Positions 29,948 through 30,855 of a stretch of 30,855 nucleotides of DNA are shown piece by piece (positions within the stretch are counted from its first letter, which is position 1; the number at the start of each line of letters is the position of its first letter). A program made the translations under genes and the position numbers. Source of the DNA: a virus. The notes under the pieces are model-generated. The model was given only the letters and a program-made list of their open reading frames with translations. It was not told the DNA's origin and did not search any database. The stretch spans positions 1 to 30,855 of IMG/VR virus record IMGVR_UViG_3300034101_002081; one strand, 5' to 3'.

Positions 29948-30055
29948 GTTCACACCAGTGCCGCCCACCGGCGACAAAGTTAGGCGAACTCGTCGGCATG
30001 CGTTCCTGCTCCCGGGCGCGGTAGTCAGGCGTTTCAACGCAGTTTCGTGACGCCC
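29948..30055. other. Gap between HNH and small terminase genes
   Basis: 108 bases with no supported gene. The start motif at 29954-29962 is the only recognisable element. It could also hold part of a cos region, but I cannot identify one. Confidence 0.4.
29954..29962 (-). promoter_or_regulatory. Start-associated motif before the small terminase
   Basis: Minus strand reads GGCACTGGT, six bases (GTGAAC), ATG. It is a perfect copy that opens the terminase-portal block. Confidence 0.75.
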
Positions 30056-30403
30056 CTACCCTTTTGCGCGTCGTTTGCCCAGCGTTTGCGTGTATGTGTG
30101 TCTGTCGTGGCACCCTTTGCACAGCGGTCGAAGGTTAGCCAGGTCGTGCGTTCCGCCCTGGCGCAGGGGTCTAATGTGGTCGACTACTGTTGCAGGCTCG
30201 CCACAAACGCGGCAGTTGGGCTCACGTCGTAGTACTTCGCTGCGCGCTTGCTTCCATTCTTGGCTATCGTAGTCGCGCCACGTTTCGCGCTTCTTGCGTG
30301 CTTGCTGCTTCACACGTTTGTGCACAGCGCAATGGCCTACACCGGTGGGGACCAGGTTGGGGCAGTTGATCTCACGACAGTGGTGGGGGGGCTTCCAGGG
30401 CAT
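30056..30403 (-). CDS. HNH endonuclease next to the terminase
   Basis: 115 residues. An N-terminal finger-like part (C9, C14, C25) is followed by a basic helix and a canonical HNH: C64/C67 (CRVC), VVDHIRPL (73-80), N90 in DLANL, and LCKGCH (C95, C98, H99). HNH proteins next to HK97-type terminases help cut the cos site; loss of the gene blocks packaging in some phages. This supports a cos mechanism. ATG 30403 is preceded by CGCACTGCT and six bases, the recurrent start motif. Confidence 0.9.
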   Translation of the reverse strand: MPWKPPHHCREINCPNLVPTGVGHCAVHKRVKQQARKKRETWRDYDSQEWKQARSEVLRREPNCRVCGEPATVVDHIRPLRQGGTHDLANLRPLCKGCHDRHTYTQTLGKRRAKG

Positions 30404-30409
30404 GGGGGT

Positions 30410-30418
30410 AGCAGTGCG
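30410..30418 (-). promoter_or_regulatory. Start-associated motif before the HNH gene
   Basis: Minus strand reads CGCACTGCT, six bases (ACCCCC), ATG. It has the GCT variant also found before whiB. Confidence 0.65.
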
Positions 30419-30465
30419 GTTAGGTCGTGGTTTCTGTCCGTTTCAGGGGCCGGGGCTGCTGTTGT

Positions 30466-30513
30466 CATTTTCCCTTCCGCGCCCTTCCTAAGGGAAGGGG
30501 CGCCGGGAAAATG
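30466..30513. repeat. 48-base hairpin with CATTTTCCC/GGGAAAATG arms
   Basis: The outer arms CATTTTCCC (30466-30474) and GGGAAAATG (30505-30513) pair perfectly. An inner stem GCGCCCTTCC / GGAAGGGGCGC with one bulge closes on the loop TAAG. It lacks a T-run in either direction. Confidence 0.75.
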
Positions 30514-30522
30514 AGCAACGTA
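30505..30522. repeat. Direct repeat unit A (GGGAAAATGAGCAACGTA)
   Basis: It matches 30585-30602 (GGGACAATGAGCACCGTA) at 16 of 18 positions. Both copies are followed by a GGGGTTT-containing stretch, so the two blocks look like degenerate copies of one unit. Confidence 0.65.
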
Positions 30523-30568
30523 CGCAAAGCCCTGCAAACGTTGGGGTTTGTGTGGGTGGGGGTGCTGA

Positions 30569-30602
30569 CGTTTTCCCAGGCTTTGGGACAATGAGCACCG
30601 TA
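30569..30602. repeat. Second dyad and direct repeat unit B
   Basis: CGTTTTCCC (30569-30577) and GGGACAATG (30585-30593) are inverted relatives separated by seven bases. The right part is the second copy of the 18-base direct repeat. Confidence 0.55.
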
Positions 30603-30670
30603 GTTGCTGGGGTTTCGTGTTGCACGCTGGTGGCGTGGCACCGCATGCCTGTGGCGTGTGCGTGCTTCTC

Positions 30671-30689
30671 GGGAAAGTGTGGGAAAATG
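30671..30689. repeat. Tandem GGGAAAGTG / GGGAAAATG pair
   Basis: GGGAAAGTG (30671-30679) and GGGAAAATG (30681-30689) stand ten bases apart in the same direction, like iterons. The same bases appear at 25-43 in the left terminal copy. Confidence 0.6.
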
Positions 30690-30702
30690 AAGCCGGGGCT
30701 GG

Positions 30703-30855
30703 TTAGGCTTGCAGCGCTGCGCAGGTGCTACGCCCAGCCCAGCCGTCTACTTGCAGCCCCTCGCGCCGCTGGAGCTGCCGCACCGCCTCTGTCGTCTTGG
30801 GGCCGTACGCGCCGTCAGCTCCGCCAGGCACGTCTATGCCCTTCGCCATAAGTGC
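30703..30855 (-). CDS. Partial second copy of the endolysin C-terminus
   Basis: It equals 57-209 and codes for the end of the peptidoglycan-binding domain, truncated at the window edge. The mismatch changes residue 230 from Phe (TTC) to Leu (CTC) in the otherwise canonical VRQFQ segment. It is the same gene seen twice because of the circular overlap, not a second endolysin. Confidence 0.88.
   Translation of the reverse strand, partial: ALMAKGIDVPGGADGAYGPKTTEAVRQLQRREGLQVDGWAGRSTCAALQA

Larger units (their letters stand above)
30404..30702. other. Non-coding repeat-rich region, candidate cos/origin/control region
   Basis: About 299 bases between the HNH gene and the second copy of the endolysin end, the largest gap in the genome. 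It contains six GGGAAAA-type sites in both orientations, a long hairpin and a partly repeated block. No gene is supported. It would be the place for cos, a replication origin or regulatory sites. Confidence 0.6.
30647..30855. repeat. Terminal direct repeat, right copy
   Basis: It repeats bases 1-209 with one mismatch (G30774 for A128). See the left copy. Confidence 0.9.

Noticed and set aside
30552-30851. 99-codon plus-strand frame across the non-coding region
   Set aside because: It runs antisense into the endolysin copy, has no motif and mixes non-coding with antisense sequence.
1-30855. tRNA genes, CRISPR arrays, insertion sequences
   Set aside because: I saw no cloverleaf-like sequence, no regular spaced repeats of array type and no transposase gene.

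Overview
The window looks like one complete small phage genome. Bases 1-209 recur at 30647-30855 with a single mismatch, so the molecule is a circular or terminally overlapping contig of about 30,646 bp. The genes describe a long-tailed (siphovirus-type) phage with an HK97-type packaging and head module. A WhiB-family gene, many GTG starts and a fairly GC-rich sequence point to an actinobacterial host. A serine-recombinase-like gene suggests a temperate life style, but I recognise no clear immunity repressor.

Almost every gene lies on the minus strand, so the biological order runs from high to low coordinates. 30404-30702 is a non-coding region full of GGGAAAA-type repeats and a long hairpin. 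30403-27635 holds HNH endonuclease, terminase small and large subunits and a small beta-rich protein. 27638-21090 holds an appendage-like protein, a small protein, a portal-MuF fusion, a kinase-like/prohead-protease fusion, the major capsid protein and a small head protein. 21109-12216 holds connectors, tail terminator, tail tube, frameshifting assembly chaperones, tape measure, distal tail and tail-tip proteins. 12177-6143 holds a small membrane protein, WhiB, a regulator-like protein, RecT, a small HTH-like protein, RusA, a DnaB-N/RepA-like helicase, two adjacent sigma-70-like genes and a zinc-ribbon protein. 5805-2712 holds the large recombinase and a small protein. A three-gene plus-strand island (1935-2715: HTH, HNH, two-segment membrane protein) interrupts the run. 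A DNA methyltransferase and an M15-type endolysin (1867-57) end it.

The most unusual signal is a start-linked motif. Eight minus-strand starts carry a copy of consensus GGCACTGGT placed exactly six bases before ATG, and none of them has an evident Shine-Dalgarno sequence. They are the starts of HNH, small terminase, the protease half of the kinase-protease gene, the small head protein, the small membrane protein, WhiB, the methyltransferase and the endolysin. Seven open a gene or a block of overlapping genes; the eighth lies in frame inside a gene. Genes inside the blocks mostly use overlapping stop/start codons or ordinary SD sequences. The motif could be a translation signal like the start-associated sequences of cluster K mycobacteriophages. 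It could also be a promoter element giving leaderless messages, possibly read with one of the two phage sigma-like proteins or the WhiB protein. That link is inference.

Other notable points are a -1 slippery site in the tail chaperone genes, a dyad that could be the attachment site in front of the recombinase, and an HTH and an HNH gene in one frame separated by a single TGA.
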